DNA of 64,000 nt, from the NCBI GenBank assembly GCA_964553255.1, contig CAZKJS010000001.1:55911-119910 (forward strand). The letters run 5' to 3'. A model generated the notes under the pieces. The model was not told where the DNA came from. It made no database searches and worked only from the letters and a program-made list of their open reading frames with translations. Each line of letters starts with the position of its first letter. Within the stretch, counting starts at the first letter, position 1. Source of the DNA: JAQUCI01 sp964553255. Its GTDB lineage: Bacteria > Bacillota_I > Bacilli_A > Erysipelotrichales > Erysipelotrichaceae. The position numbers and the translations under genes are program-made. Of this stretch, positions 27,438 through 36,973 are shown piece after piece.

Positions 27438-27825
27438 CCTCAATATTGATTGAACCATCAACTGGAATCGATTTAGGTGCACATAAAATGACATTAGTAC
27501 CAATCTTTTGAATACTACCATCAAGCGCAAAAACTACTCCTGTTAAGAAATCAATTGTACGTTGTGAATACTCACGCGGTAAGCGATGAAGATTTACCAC
27601 CGCAGCACTTGCTTTCTTTAAATGCACGGCTATATCTTCAGCTTCTTCAAATGTACGTGGCTCAAACAATACCATTTTAACAGCACCACTTAATTTTGAA
27701 ACGCCTTTATTTTTAGGTGATTCGTAATCACTGATCGCTTTGGATTCTTCTTCACTTAATACAACATACTCATCATCTTCTACTTCTGGAGCGATCAAAT
27801 CTTTTACTTTACTCATTAATTTCAT
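27424..27825 (-). CDS. sepF: cell division protein SepF
   Basis: A 133-residue protein that anchors and bundles FtsZ. An amphipathic N-terminus (MKLMSKVKDLIAPE) is followed by an acidic linker and the conserved core VVNLHRLPREYSQRTIDFLTGVVFALDG. The ATG at 27825 has AGGAGG 7 nt upstream; the first in-frame ATG, seven codons earlier, would place the Shine-Dalgarno inside the gene. First gene of sepF-ylmH-divIVA. Confidence 0.94.
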   Translation of the reverse strand: MKLMSKVKDLIAPEVEDDEYVVLSEEESKAISDYESPKNKGVSKLSGAVKMVLFEPRTFEEAEDIAVHLKKASAAVVNLHRLPREYSQRTIDFLTGVVFALDGSIQKIGTNVILCAPKSIPVDGSINIEDVGE

Positions 27826-27847
27826 GATAAATCCTCCTATCTTCAAA

Positions 27848-27856
27848 ATTATAACA
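27848..27856 (-). promoter_or_regulatory. extended -10 promoter for sepF-ylmH-divIVA
   Basis: TGTTATAAT on the minus strand about 25 nt before the sepF ATG; no clear -35. Confidence 0.5.
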
Positions 27857-27895
27857 TGCCTAAACTAAAAGCGTTATAATATCTTGTTCAATCAA

Positions 27896-27922
27896 TAAAA
27901 AAGACCTTGCTTTAAGGTCTTT
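27896..27922 (-). terminator. terminator of hpf
   Basis: AAAGACCTT/AAGGTCTTT with a short loop and a T run on the minus strand. Confidence 0.85.
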
Positions 27923-27932
27923 GAGTTAATCT

Positions 27933-28466
27933 TTATTCAGCCTCAATCAAGCCATATCCACCATCATCACGTTTATAGACAACAGCAGCGTCATTTGTTT
28001 CTGCATCTTTATATAGAAAGAAAGTATGTCCTAACATTTCCATCCTAAGAATAGCTTCATCAAGATCCATTTTTTCAAGTTTAACCATCTTAGTTCTAAC
28101 TAGCTCATCATCTTCATCAACAATACCAACTTCTTCCTCTTCTTCTAAGAAAGCTAATGCTAGTTTCTCACGATGTTTACGAGATAATCTAGTTTTTTGT
28201 CTTCTAATTTGGTCTTCAAGTTTATCAACAGCCAAGTCAATGGCCGCATATAAATCATCATGAGCTACTTCAGCTCTTAAAATACCTATCTTGGTCGGAA
28301 TAGTGACCTCAATTTTCTGATACAAGGGGTAAACCTTGACAATTACATTAGCTACTGTTTCATCATCAATGATGAAATACTTCTCTAAAAAAGACAACTT
28401 CTTTTCAATCTTTGCCTGCATCGCTTCCGTGATACTGACATTATGACCATAGATATAAAATTTCAT
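27933..28466 (-). CDS. hpf: ribosome hibernation promoting factor, long form
   Basis: Binds the 30S subunit and pairs 70S ribosomes into 100S dimers in slow growth. Residues 1-105 are the RaiA-like domain (MKFYIYGHNVSITEAM; AEVAHDDLYAAIDLAVDKLE). Residues 120-177 are the C-terminal dimerisation domain of the long form (VRTKMVKLEKMDLDEAILRM; DGGYGLIEAE). AGGAGG precedes the start. TATAAT sequences in the 67-nt upstream gap may be its promoter. Confidence 0.95.
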   Translation of the reverse strand: MKFYIYGHNVSITEAMQAKIEKKLSFLEKYFIIDDETVANVIVKVYPLYQKIEVTIPTKIGILRAEVAHDDLYAAIDLAVDKLEDQIRRQKTRLSRKHREKLALAFLEEEEEVGIVDEDDELVRTKMVKLEKMDLDEAILRMEMLGHTFFLYKDAETNDAAVVYKRDDGGYGLIEAE

Positions 28467-28533
28467 AAGTTATACCTCCTAACTATATTATAACGAAATA
28501 TTTGTATTATAATTAGAAAATTAACTGAAAACT

Positions 28534-29472
28534 TTAGAGATTTTTACAAAAGAAATTTTTTGCGTTTTCATAAGCGATAGCAGCTACTTCATCATCTTCA
28601 AAACCAACATCTTTTAATGCTTTTATCATGGTTTGGGCCGTTTTAGCATTTGGTAGATCAACAGCCATCGCTGAATCATATTTTTCATCAAAGAAATCCA
28701 TAAAATCAAAACCAAGTGCTAAATGCTGATAACCAACAAGATCAGCTATGTATTTGCCATGTAACGCTAACTGATAAGCAGTTTGTTTCAAAGGATCTTT
28801 ATCGATAAAACTTTTGGCCGCATTTAAACCAATCAAACCCTCTTTAAGTGCTATTGCTTTAATTTGTTGATCAGTAAGATTGCGTTGATGATCACACAAA
28901 CTACGCGCATTTGAATGAGTAGCAACAATGGGACTTGAACTAATAGTGATTATATCCCAAAATGATTTCTCGTTAGTGTGAGAAACATCAACTATCATCT
29001 TTCTTTGATTCATCCGCTTTATTGCTTCTTTGCCTAAAGTGCTAAGACCTCTTATAGGATTGTTTGGCCAACCTTCAGCTAAAGCATTACTTTCATTCCA
29101 ACACAATGATCCTAACCTCACACCATTATCATATAACCAGTCAATACGCCTTGATACATCCTGATCAATACCACACATTCCTTCAACACTAATCATGAAA
29201 TTTAGTTTATCATCTTTATCTAAATCATCTGAGTTTAGTATCAAATTGATAGCTTCTTTGTTTTGCTGGATCTCTTCTTTTAGTGTTAATATGTTTTCTT
29301 GCATCGTTTGCCAATCTTGTTCACCTGAAAAAAAACATGCAGCTGCTACCGTCTTGATATTCCCTTTTTTCAGCTTATCAAGATGTTTGGTTTTCAAAAT
29401 ATCAACTTGTCCTTTTTGCGTTTTTAAATAAACATCAATACCAATATCAGCATGTAAATCAAATATTCTCAT
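28534..29472 (-). CDS. membrane dipeptidase (peptidase family M19)
   Basis: A zinc dipeptidase of 312 residues. Seen in order: metal-binding DLHADIG, the bridging glutamate SVEG near 118, DVSHTNEKSFWDI near 168, ATHSNAR near 188, and FDFMDFF. No signal peptide, so it is probably cytoplasmic. The ATG at 29472 follows AAAGGAG; nine upstream codons are not coding. Last gene of a three-gene unit (DUF2779 protein, phospholipase-C-like protein, this gene). Confidence 0.9.
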   Translation of the reverse strand: MRIFDLHADIGIDVYLKTQKGQVDILKTKHLDKLKKGNIKTVAAACFFSGEQDWQTMQENILTLKEEIQQNKEAINLILNSDDLDKDDKLNFMISVEGMCGIDQDVSRRIDWLYDNGVRLGSLCWNESNALAEGWPNNPIRGLSTLGKEAIKRMNQRKMIVDVSHTNEKSFWDIITISSSPIVATHSNARSLCDHQRNLTDQQIKAIALKEGLIGLNAAKSFIDKDPLKQTAYQLALHGKYIADLVGYQHLALGFDFMDFFDEKYDSAMAVDLPNAKTAQTMIKALKDVGFEDDEVAAIAYENAKNFFCKNL

Positions 29473-29482
29473 TTTATCTCCT

Positions 29483-30454
29483 TTAATAAATTGGATCAAA
29501 GTATTTCATTGATTTCAATTCTTTATGATTAGTATCATAACTTCGATTATCAATAATTGTAAGTAATTGGTTATCTTTGTTTGTGGCTATTGCATGTTGA
29601 AGTTCATTTAATACTTTTAATCCTAATAGATGAGCTTGATCAAATAGTTCGATAAAGCTTTCATGGTGAACTTCACTACAATCACATGGGTTACTCCACT
29701 TTTGGTTATTAATGTTTAGAATATCTCTGGTAAGATCTTTTTTATTAGTGATAAAGTGGGAAGTAAAATTCCATTCATCATTTTTAATAAGTTCAAATCC
29801 TCTAATTATTTGATACCAAATACCAACTGGATCATAGCTTAATAATAATACAGTGTAAAAATCCTTAAATGATCGATTTATCGTTTTTAAATCGAGTTCA
29901 AATGACCATATTTCTTTAACGATTGGTATATATAGTTTTGCGATAGCATCAATATCCAAACTATCATGGTTCAATAGTGAAGCACTTGGTAAATTTAACA
30001 ACTGTTGCGGTTTAAGATAATCATACATATAGATATCAATCATTGATTCATAACGATAGTGCCAATATTTAGTGTCTTCTGTTGTACCATTAGTACGATA
30101 AAATATGAAAGGATGTGTGATACTATCAAGCACCCAGTGACATAAATGCCCTGCTAGATACGCGACCATCTTATCGTAGTTCTCACTATCATTGCTTTTT
30201 TTGATAATCTTAAATGCTAAATGATAGAAGTCATTAATATGTGTTTTATGTATTTCATTCGCTAAAGCAGTGTATGATTTCCTAACTTTTTGATCTGACC
30301 AGGGTAAAGAGTTAATGAAGTAAAGAAAGTTAGGACCATTTACGCCAAGTCTAAAAGCATGATGATTAGCTTTTATCATTGCTTTAAGCTTACCATCTGC
30401 TAAATCTTTTATCACTGTTTCTGCAAGTAAATTATGTGTAACGATTCCTGGCAT
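29483..30454 (-). CDS. zinc-dependent phospholipase C-like protein
   Basis: A 323-residue helical protein with the histidine pattern of the bacterial zinc phospholipase C fold: PGIVTHN at the N-terminus, HHAFRLGVNGPNFL near 36, HKTHINDFYHLA near 90 and AGHLCHWVLDSITHPFI near 122. There is no signal peptide, unlike secreted phospholipases, so its substrate is unclear and the family name should be taken as fold only. It lies 4 nt after the DUF2779 gene and 10 nt before the M19 gene. Confidence 0.75.
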   Translation of the reverse strand: MPGIVTHNLLAETVIKDLADGKLKAMIKANHHAFRLGVNGPNFLYFINSLPWSDQKVRKSYTALANEIHKTHINDFYHLAFKIIKKSNDSENYDKMVAYLAGHLCHWVLDSITHPFIFYRTNGTTEDTKYWHYRYESMIDIYMYDYLKPQQLLNLPSASLLNHDSLDIDAIAKLYIPIVKEIWSFELDLKTINRSFKDFYTVLLLSYDPVGIWYQIIRGFELIKNDEWNFTSHFITNKKDLTRDILNINNQKWSNPCDCSEVHHESFIELFDQAHLLGLKVLNELQHAIATNKDNQLLTIIDNRSYDTNHKELKSMKYFDPIY

Positions 30455-30458
30455 GTCT

Positions 30459-31931
30459 TTACTCCTTTATAGCCCCTATCTTCAAAAACCATTGATATAT
30501 CAAATAAAGACTAAAAGTATCCATTGCGCAATAAGCTAATAGATCATCAACTAATTTTTCATCAGTCTTTATATTACCGTTATTTAATCGACGCCAACCA
30601 TCAACTGCATTCATTGCTTGTGAGATACCTAAATTCTGATAAGATAAGTTTCCATCAATCGCTTCGATAATCTTTTTCAATGAATAAGAACCAGCCATAT
30701 CGACATGATAGACCATCCCTAAGTTAAATGGGATACTAAAATCAACAATGCGCTTGATAATGGCTTCTATTTCATCATGGTGTTGCGGATAATAAGCTTG
30801 TAGTTCTCTTAAGCGTAGTTCTTCACCACCACTAGCATTAAAGACGATGATCGATCCTGTTTTTGGTAAATCAGCTAATAATCTTGTTAATAGCTCATAA
30901 CGACAATCTTCAATCCCAATGTATTCACTATGAGTTAACTTTTGATCATATATATGTAATGAATATTGAAATAAGACTACATCAAAAGGTTTCATGTTTT
31001 TATAAGGTGGTATGGCATAACGATCCCATTCAAAATCTAGAAATGATAATGGATATTGGATATTATCCTTTAACCATAAGTTCAAGTTAGCTTTATCAAC
31101 AAACAGACCTTTGTTTATATCGGCCATTATTTGAGCATATTGAACTCTTGTTCCTTCAATCTTATCAACATCAACCTGTGCTAGAAAATGTCTTCCTTCT
31201 TCATACATCTTATACTTATTTTCACTTGCAGTTAATGTTAAGATCGAATTATTAGTTACATCCTTCTGTTCTACGAAACATTCATCATAAAAGCGACACT
31301 TTACCCTTCTAATACATTTCTTTTCACGTTTGGGTTTATTTAACTTTGTAGCGTCAAAACTACTCATCGCAAGCAGCGTTGGACTTAGATCACGCATTTT
31401 ACTTGCTATCTTTTCGGTTATATTAATTGTGGGCTGATTATTGTGATTGTACAGATGATGACTAACTACCATCAACTTTTGATAATCAATCTCATCTTCT
31501 CTAATATAATCTTGATTGAAATGAACAACCAATATATTGTTATAATCAATATTAAGCTGTTTTAAAAGCCATACATTATCAGCCATATATTGTAAGCTAT
31601 CTTCTTTTGGAAAAAGCTCATTACGAATAAAGTAAAGATCCCATTTATCATTTACCTTATGCATAAATGGGATCTTAATACGCAGATCATTGAACTCAAA
31701 ACGCGCTTTGATCAACCACTGGTTTTCTTGCATAGCAGCTAATGTTTTTGCTGTTGTATCATTAGTTTGACCAAAAAAGCCATTCTTAAGATCTAATTTA
31801 CGTGCAACGATGATACTTAACGTTTCATCCATCTGAACATAGTTATGATAAGGTAGTCGTTCACTATCTTGATTTTTATGATACAGATGCTTACAGATAT
31901 TGTAATTGTAGATATCGTTGATATGAAACAT
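30459..31931 (-). CDS. DUF2779 family protein (exonuclease-like domain)
   Basis: A 490-residue protein. The C-terminal half matches the DUF2779 pattern: FLDFEWDRYAIPPY near 297, FQYSLHIYDQ near 324 and YCAMDTFSLYLIY near 470, which resemble the acidic motifs of DEDD exonucleases. The N-terminal half resembles a Cas4-like PD-(D/E)XK region, but the expected E-x-K appears as FIRNEL, so that site is probably inactive. The middle carries CIRRVKCRFYDEC. Function unknown. First gene of the unit with the phospholipase-like and dipeptidase genes. Confidence 0.75.
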   Translation of the reverse strand: MFHINDIYNYNICKHLYHKNQDSERLPYHNYVQMDETLSIIVARKLDLKNGFFGQTNDTTAKTLAAMQENQWLIKARFEFNDLRIKIPFMHKVNDKWDLYFIRNELFPKEDSLQYMADNVWLLKQLNIDYNNILVVHFNQDYIREDEIDYQKLMVVSHHLYNHNNQPTINITEKIASKMRDLSPTLLAMSSFDATKLNKPKREKKCIRRVKCRFYDECFVEQKDVTNNSILTLTASENKYKMYEEGRHFLAQVDVDKIEGTRVQYAQIMADINKGLFVDKANLNLWLKDNIQYPLSFLDFEWDRYAIPPYKNMKPFDVVLFQYSLHIYDQKLTHSEYIGIEDCRYELLTRLLADLPKTGSIIVFNASGGEELRLRELQAYYPQHHDEIEAIIKRIVDFSIPFNLGMVYHVDMAGSYSLKKIIEAIDGNLSYQNLGISQAMNAVDGWRRLNNGNIKTDEKLVDDLLAYCAMDTFSLYLIYQWFLKIGAIKE

Positions 31932-32116
31932 AAAATTTACCTCATAAAAAAGTATAACAGAAAACCCTCAAGCTTACCAATCGATTAATATAAGTAATAC
32001 AAGTGAATTATTAGTGATTAAATATGATTTTTACTACAATTTTGTTTTTTTAAGCATAATTTGTTTCAACAATTGCTTTTTTGGTTATATAATAAAACTA
32101 ATTGTAAGGAGAACTC

Positions 32117-33430
32117 ATGTTTAAAAACAAGAAAATAACGCAGTTATCAATGTTTTTATTTATGTTTTTGATGGTTTTTCTTTGTCTGTATTCTTTTATC
32201 CGCTTACCTTCTCTTCAAGCTGAAATAATAGCTAAAGAAGAAGATAAAAAAGTTATTGATCTTTATCTTACTAATACAAAAAGCAATTTAAAGATCAATG
32301 AAACTGCTTTAGCAATGCTTAGTGAAAACAAGCTTGGTGACGATCAAAATATCAAGTATGCGTATCGTACTGCTGAAGGTATCGATATGATCAGCTATAG
32401 TGATAGTTGGAATGTCAGCAAACTTGAAGCGCTTTATAATGAATTAAAACTTAATGTCCATGGAGAAGAGTTTGATCTTTTAGATCGCGTTGTTATTCAT
32501 GGTGAAAGCGATGCTTATGCGGCCGGAGCACATAGCAACTTAAGCAAAACAATTGAGCTTATCATAAAGCTGCCTTCTCTACCCTTCAATTCAACTGTCT
32601 ACTTTCCCTTTGATATGAGTGTGATTAATCTATACAACGGTGATGAGTATAATCAAGTAGCTGATATGGCTATTGTTTTAAGTCATGAATATGGTCATCA
32701 TTTTACTTTTTATCACATGTTTAAAGATAAAGATTTCACCAATAGTGAATATGAAACCGTCAGAAATATTCAAGGTGTTGAAGTATTTTATGATTACGCT
32801 AACAACTATCAACATTATTTAAATAATCATGATTCTTATCTTATAGAAATTGCAGCGGATGATTATGTTCAACTAATGGGATCACCTATGACTAAAAACG
32901 TCAGTAAATATGTCGATGTAAGACAAAGATTATATGGAGCTAAACATCCTAAACAATGGCGTTCATATAACGGTTGTATTCAGGGAAATGTTTTGATTCC
33001 CTTCGCCGATGAAGTTGATGGTTTAGCTGAATATTTCTATCGGTTTGTTGATGAAGATCCACCTGAAAAATTAAGTTACAGTAAAAAGAATCTAAACTTA
33101 TCTATTAGTAGTGGTGGTTCTTCACATCAAGGATCAAGTGGTCCATTAAATTTTACTCACTATGTAATAAGTTGGAATAACGCCTATGATCAAGCTATAT
33201 ACACTTTGATATGTGCCGATCCTGATGGTAAAAACGCGTATCCAATAAAAACGGTATATCCAAATCAAACAACCAACGCTTATATCGGAACTGTATCATA
33301 TGAAACAGCTACCATGATTTATTGGCAATATGACAATATTGATAAAGGCAAAAAGATATTCTTTGTTAACATCCTTTTGCCTGATAATACACTAATACGA
33401 TCTGATATTCTAGAATATACATTTAGGTAG
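32117..33430 (+). CDS. membrane-anchored putative zinc metalloprotease
   Basis: I do not recognise a named family. Residues 1-32 contain one transmembrane or signal-anchor segment. HEYGHH at 190-195 is an HExxH zinc site; EIAADDYVQLMGS near 255 supplies a likely third ligand glutamate. The C-terminal 90 residues look like a beta-sandwich (fibronectin-III-like; HYVISWNNAYDQAIYTLI). The protein would face the outside of the cell. AAGGAG precedes the start. It lies 7 nt before a lipoprotein gene, so the two probably work together. Confidence 0.7.
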   Translation: MFKNKKITQLSMFLFMFLMVFLCLYSFIRLPSLQAEIIAKEEDKKVIDLYLTNTKSNLKINETALAMLSENKLGDDQNIKYAYRTAEGIDMISYSDSWNVSKLEALYNELKLNVHGEEFDLLDRVVIHGESDAYAAGAHSNLSKTIELIIKLPSLPFNSTVYFPFDMSVINLYNGDEYNQVADMAIVLSHEYGHHFTFYHMFKDKDFTNSEYETVRNIQGVEVFYDYANNYQHYLNNHDSYLIEIAADDYVQLMGSPMTKNVSKYVDVRQRLYGAKHPKQWRSYNGCIQGNVLIPFADEVDGLAEYFYRFVDEDPPEKLSYSKKNLNLSISSGGSSHQGSSGPLNFTHYVISWNNAYDQAIYTLICADPDGKNAYPIKTVYPNQTTNAYIGTVSYETATMIYWQYDNIDKGKKIFFVNILLPDNTLIRSDILEYTFR

Positions 33431-33437
33431 GTACAAT

Positions 33438-34241
33438 ATGAAAAGAAAGAACATATTTATAATAGTAATGTTTTTAATGCTTAGCATGTTTGGTTGCGCA
33501 AAAGCTAAAATAACTTATAAAATAGATGACAAGTTTAACACTTCGATCACATATCATGTGATCATTGATAAAAGCATCTTACCAGAACAACAACATGTAA
33601 GTGTTCATACTATCATAACTACAACATCATCAGCTTATGAGAAAAAAGGTTTTGTGATCGAACATTATCAAAATGATAATGATAAAATCGAGCTTAAAAT
33701 GACACTAACCAAAGCAAATCAAAGTTTAGATGAAGCTTATCAAACCCTTGAAGAATTAATGATAGATCCAAGTATAACTTTTTTAACAAGTGTTGATCAA
33801 GATTACAAGGTTCTTGAATACGACAGCACATTGAAACTTGAAGTTCAAACCGATATACCACTTATACTTGAAGGCTCAGGATTCATTAAACTACCAAAAA
33901 TGACACAAGACGAAGTTTTAGCATCGATTAATAACAGTGACCTTCAAATTGAGTTTATCCTGCCGTCAAGCACTATCATCAATAATAACGAGCAAACTCT
34001 GATCAAACAAGAAAAAGATCAAACTATAATTAGCACTCCTATTCTTCTTGACCAGAAAACAATATTGAATGTTCAATTGCGTACTAGTCTAAGTAATAAT
34101 AAACCACTTAATCTAACAATAACTGATTCAATTGATAAAACTAATACTGCACAGACAACGTATCAAATCATGGGATATGCAAGTGCTGCATTAGCAATAC
34201 TAACTCTTCTATTGATCACTAGACACAAAAGAAAAGCATAA
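33438..34241 (+). CDS. LppM-like (DUF3153-type) lipoprotein with a C-terminal anchor
   Basis: A 267-residue protein. The signal peptide ends in LSMFGC (Cys20), an imperfect lipobox. The outer part (residues 25-235) is beta-rich with ITYKIDDKFNTSITYHVII, resembling the DUF3153/LppM domain. A second hydrophobic segment (residues 244-262) precedes the basic end RHKRKA, giving a doubly anchored protein. Function unknown; the pairing with the metalloprotease suggests cell-surface processing. Confidence 0.6.
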   Translation: MKRKNIFIIVMFLMLSMFGCAKAKITYKIDDKFNTSITYHVIIDKSILPEQQHVSVHTIITTTSSAYEKKGFVIEHYQNDNDKIELKMTLTKANQSLDEAYQTLEELMIDPSITFLTSVDQDYKVLEYDSTLKLEVQTDIPLILEGSGFIKLPKMTQDEVLASINNSDLQIEFILPSSTIINNNEQTLIKQEKDQTIISTPILLDQKTILNVQLRTSLSNNKPLNLTITDSIDKTNTAQTTYQIMGYASAALAILTLLLITRHKRKA

Positions 34242-34242
34242 A

Positions 34243-34272
34243 AGAAGAACCGCTAATTAGCGGTTCTTCTCT
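34243..34272. terminator. bidirectional terminator between the lipoprotein gene and ppdK
   Basis: A perfect 28-nt inverted repeat, arms AGAAGAACCGCTAA and TTAGCGGTTCTTCT, with A and T runs on the two sides, between convergent genes. Confidence 0.88.
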
Positions 34273-34275
34273 TTA

Positions 34276-36900
34276 TTATTTACTTGCTTTAATTGCCGCA
34301 TGAGCAGCTGCTAAGCGAGCAATTGGAACACGATAAGGTGAACATGATACATATGTCAATCCCACCTTATGACAGAATTCGATTGAGCTAGGATCACCAC
34401 CATGCTCACCACAAATACCCAACTTAATATCAGGACGAGTCTTTCTTCCTAATTCGCATGACATCTCAACTAGCTTTCCAACGCCATGTTGATCTAAGCG
34501 AGCAAATGGATCTTGTTCGAAGATCTTTTTCTCATAGTAACTATCTAAGAAGTTTCCAGCATCATCTCGTGAGAAACCAAAAGTCATTTGCGTTAAATCA
34601 TTAGTACCAAATGAGAAGAATTCAGCTTCAGTTGCGATTTCATCAGATAGTAAAGCCGCCCTTGGTATTTCAATCATGGTACCAACCATGTATTTCATGG
34701 TTGAACCAGCTTGAGCGATCAACTTATCAGCTGTTTTCACAACAATATCTTTTACGAATTTTAACTCTTTGATCTCACCAACAAGTGGAATCATGATTTC
34801 TGGAACAATGTCCCATTCTGGATGTCTTTTTGCAACATTAAGCGCTGCTTCAATAACCGCTTGTGTTTGCATTTCGGCGATTTCAGGATATGTAACCGCC
34901 AAGCGACAACCACGATGACCCATCATCGGGTTAAACTCATGGAGTTCACCAATGACAAACTTTAGGTCACTTACTGTAATATTCATATCTTGCGCTAATG
35001 CGACGATGTCAGCTTCTTCTGTTGGTAAGAATTCATGAAGAGGTGGATCCAAGTAACGAATTGTTACTGGTCTTCCTTCCATTGCTTCATACAAGCCTTC
35101 AAAGTCATCTCTTTGCATCGGCAATAACTTCGCTAAAGCAGCACGACGTTGTTGTTCATTTTTACTAACGATCATTTCACGCATTGCTTGAATACGATCA
35201 ACATCAAAGAACATATGTTCAGTACGAGTTAAACCAATACCTTCAGCTCCAAAAGCAACCGCCTGAGCAGCGTCTTTAGGTGTATCAGCATTAGTTCTTA
35301 TCTTTAATGTTCTAAACTCATCAGCCCATTGCATGATCTTTTCAAAATCACCACTAATACCAGCTGGTACTGTTTTAATAGCGCCAGCATATATTCTACC
35401 AGTAGAACCATCTAATGATATAAAATCACCCTCATTAAAAACCACACCATTTAATTCAAATGATTTCTTACTAAACTTGATTTCACCACAACCAGATACA
35501 CAACAAGTACCCATACCGCGAGCTACAACAGCCGCATGTGAGGTCATACCACCACGAGCTGTTAAAATACCCTCAGAAACATGCATACCTTCAATGTCTT
35601 CTGGTGATGTTTCAAGTCTTACTAATACGACTTTATCACCACGTTGTTTTGCTACAACAGCATCAGCTGCTGTAAAGACAACTTTACCACAAGCAGCACC
35701 TGGTGATGCTGGTAATGCGGAAGCAATATGTTTTGCCTCTTTAAGTGCTTTAGCATCAAATTGTGGATGTAATAAAGAATCAAGCGCTTTTGGATCAACT
35801 TGCATGATAGCATCTTTTTTGCTGATCATGTTTTCGCTAACAAGGTCAACTGCAATCTTCAAAGCTGCAGCAGCGGTTCTTTTACCACTACGAGTTTGCA
35901 ACATGAATAATTTACCTTTTTCAATTGTAAATTCCATATCTTGCATATCACGATAATGCTCTTCTAATTTATCACAGATAGCCACAAACTCATCATAAGC
36001 ATGAGGCATGATATTTTGTAATTCATCAATGGTCTTTGGTGTTCTAATGCCAGCAACAACATCCTCGCCTTGGGCATTCATCAAAAACTCACCATATAAT
36101 TTCTTCTCGCCAGTAGCTGGATTTCTTGTAAAAGCAACACCAGTACCACAATCATCACCCATGTTACCAAAAACCATCATCTGAACATTAACAGCAGTAC
36201 CCCAATCACTTGGAATATCATTCATTCTTCGATAGTAAATAGCACGTGGATTATCCCAAGATCTAAATACAGCTTTGATCGCATCGATTAACTGTAGTTT
36301 TGGATCACTTGGAAACTCACTACCCTTTTCTTGAGCGTAAAATGCTTTAAAGCGTTTAACCATTTCTTTTAAGTCATCAGCTGAGAATTCAGTGTCAAGT
36401 TTAATATTCTTTTCTTCCTTCATCTCATCGATAATGACTTCAAAATTGTGTTTTGGTAAATCCATAACTACATCTGAAAACATTTGAATAAAACGACGGT
36501 ATGAATCATAAGCAAAGCGTGGATTACCAGTTAACATCGCAACCCCTTCAACTACCTCATCATTAATACCAAGATTTAAGATAGTATCCATCATACCAGG
36601 CATACTAGCTCTTGATCCTGACCTTACTGATACTAATAACGGGTTATTTTTATCCCCAAACTTCTTACCACTGATCTCTTCTAATTTTGCTAGATAAGCA
36701 AATATCTCATTATGAATATCATCATTAATGGTTTTATTGTCAACATAATACTGGGTGCAAGCTTCTGTGGTAACAACAAAGCCAAAAGGAACAGGAAGTC
36801 CCAAATTGGTCATTTCTGCTAGATTAGCTCCTTTTCCGCCAAGAAGTTCACGCATTTTTCCATTACCTTCAGAAAAAAGATAAACAAATTTCTTACTCAT
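34276..36900 (-). CDS. ppdK: pyruvate, phosphate dikinase
   Basis: Interconverts pyruvate, ATP and phosphate with PEP, AMP and PPi. Over 874 residues: N-terminal ATP-grasp domain (GGKGANLAEM, VRSGSRASMPGMMDT), the swivelling phosphohistidine domain (GGMTSHAAVVARGMG) and the C-terminal PEP/pyruvate barrel ending in the catalytic-cysteine motif GICGEHGGDP. The ATG at 36900 follows GGAGG; nine upstream codons are excluded. No gene for its regulatory protein is visible nearby. In fermenting bacteria it often works toward pyruvate and ATP; the direction here is inference. Confidence 0.97.
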   Translation of the reverse strand: MSKKFVYLFSEGNGKMRELLGGKGANLAEMTNLGLPVPFGFVVTTEACTQYYVDNKTINDDIHNEIFAYLAKLEEISGKKFGDKNNPLLVSVRSGSRASMPGMMDTILNLGINDEVVEGVAMLTGNPRFAYDSYRRFIQMFSDVVMDLPKHNFEVIIDEMKEEKNIKLDTEFSADDLKEMVKRFKAFYAQEKGSEFPSDPKLQLIDAIKAVFRSWDNPRAIYYRRMNDIPSDWGTAVNVQMMVFGNMGDDCGTGVAFTRNPATGEKKLYGEFLMNAQGEDVVAGIRTPKTIDELQNIMPHAYDEFVAICDKLEEHYRDMQDMEFTIEKGKLFMLQTRSGKRTAAAALKIAVDLVSENMISKKDAIMQVDPKALDSLLHPQFDAKALKEAKHIASALPASPGAACGKVVFTAADAVVAKQRGDKVVLVRLETSPEDIEGMHVSEGILTARGGMTSHAAVVARGMGTCCVSGCGEIKFSKKSFELNGVVFNEGDFISLDGSTGRIYAGAIKTVPAGISGDFEKIMQWADEFRTLKIRTNADTPKDAAQAVAFGAEGIGLTRTEHMFFDVDRIQAMREMIVSKNEQQRRAALAKLLPMQRDDFEGLYEAMEGRPVTIRYLDPPLHEFLPTEEADIVALAQDMNITVSDLKFVIGELHEFNPMMGHRGCRLAVTYPEIAEMQTQAVIEAALNVAKRHPEWDIVPEIMIPLVGEIKELKFVKDIVVKTADKLIAQAGSTMKYMVGTMIEIPRAALLSDEIATEAEFFSFGTNDLTQMTFGFSRDDAGNFLDSYYEKKIFEQDPFARLDQHGVGKLVEMSCELGRKTRPDIKLGICGEHGGDPSSIEFCHKVGLTYVSCSPYRVPIARLAAAHAAIKASK

Positions 36901-36973
36901 ATTTTCCTCCATATCTCGTTTTATCATTATACTAAATTATCGTTAACATTACTACCAGCATTTATTTGCTAAA

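Noticed and set aside
33544..33565. Palindrome GATCACAT-ATC-ATGTGATC inside the lipoprotein gene
   Set aside because: It lies in coding sequence with no promoter near it, and GATC-containing words are frequent in this DNA; most likely chance.
35333..35956. A 207-codon open frame on the plus strand inside ppdK
   Set aside because: It is wholly antisense to strongly conserved ppdK, has no Shine-Dalgarno, and its composition (serine- and proline-rich) is that of a shadow frame.
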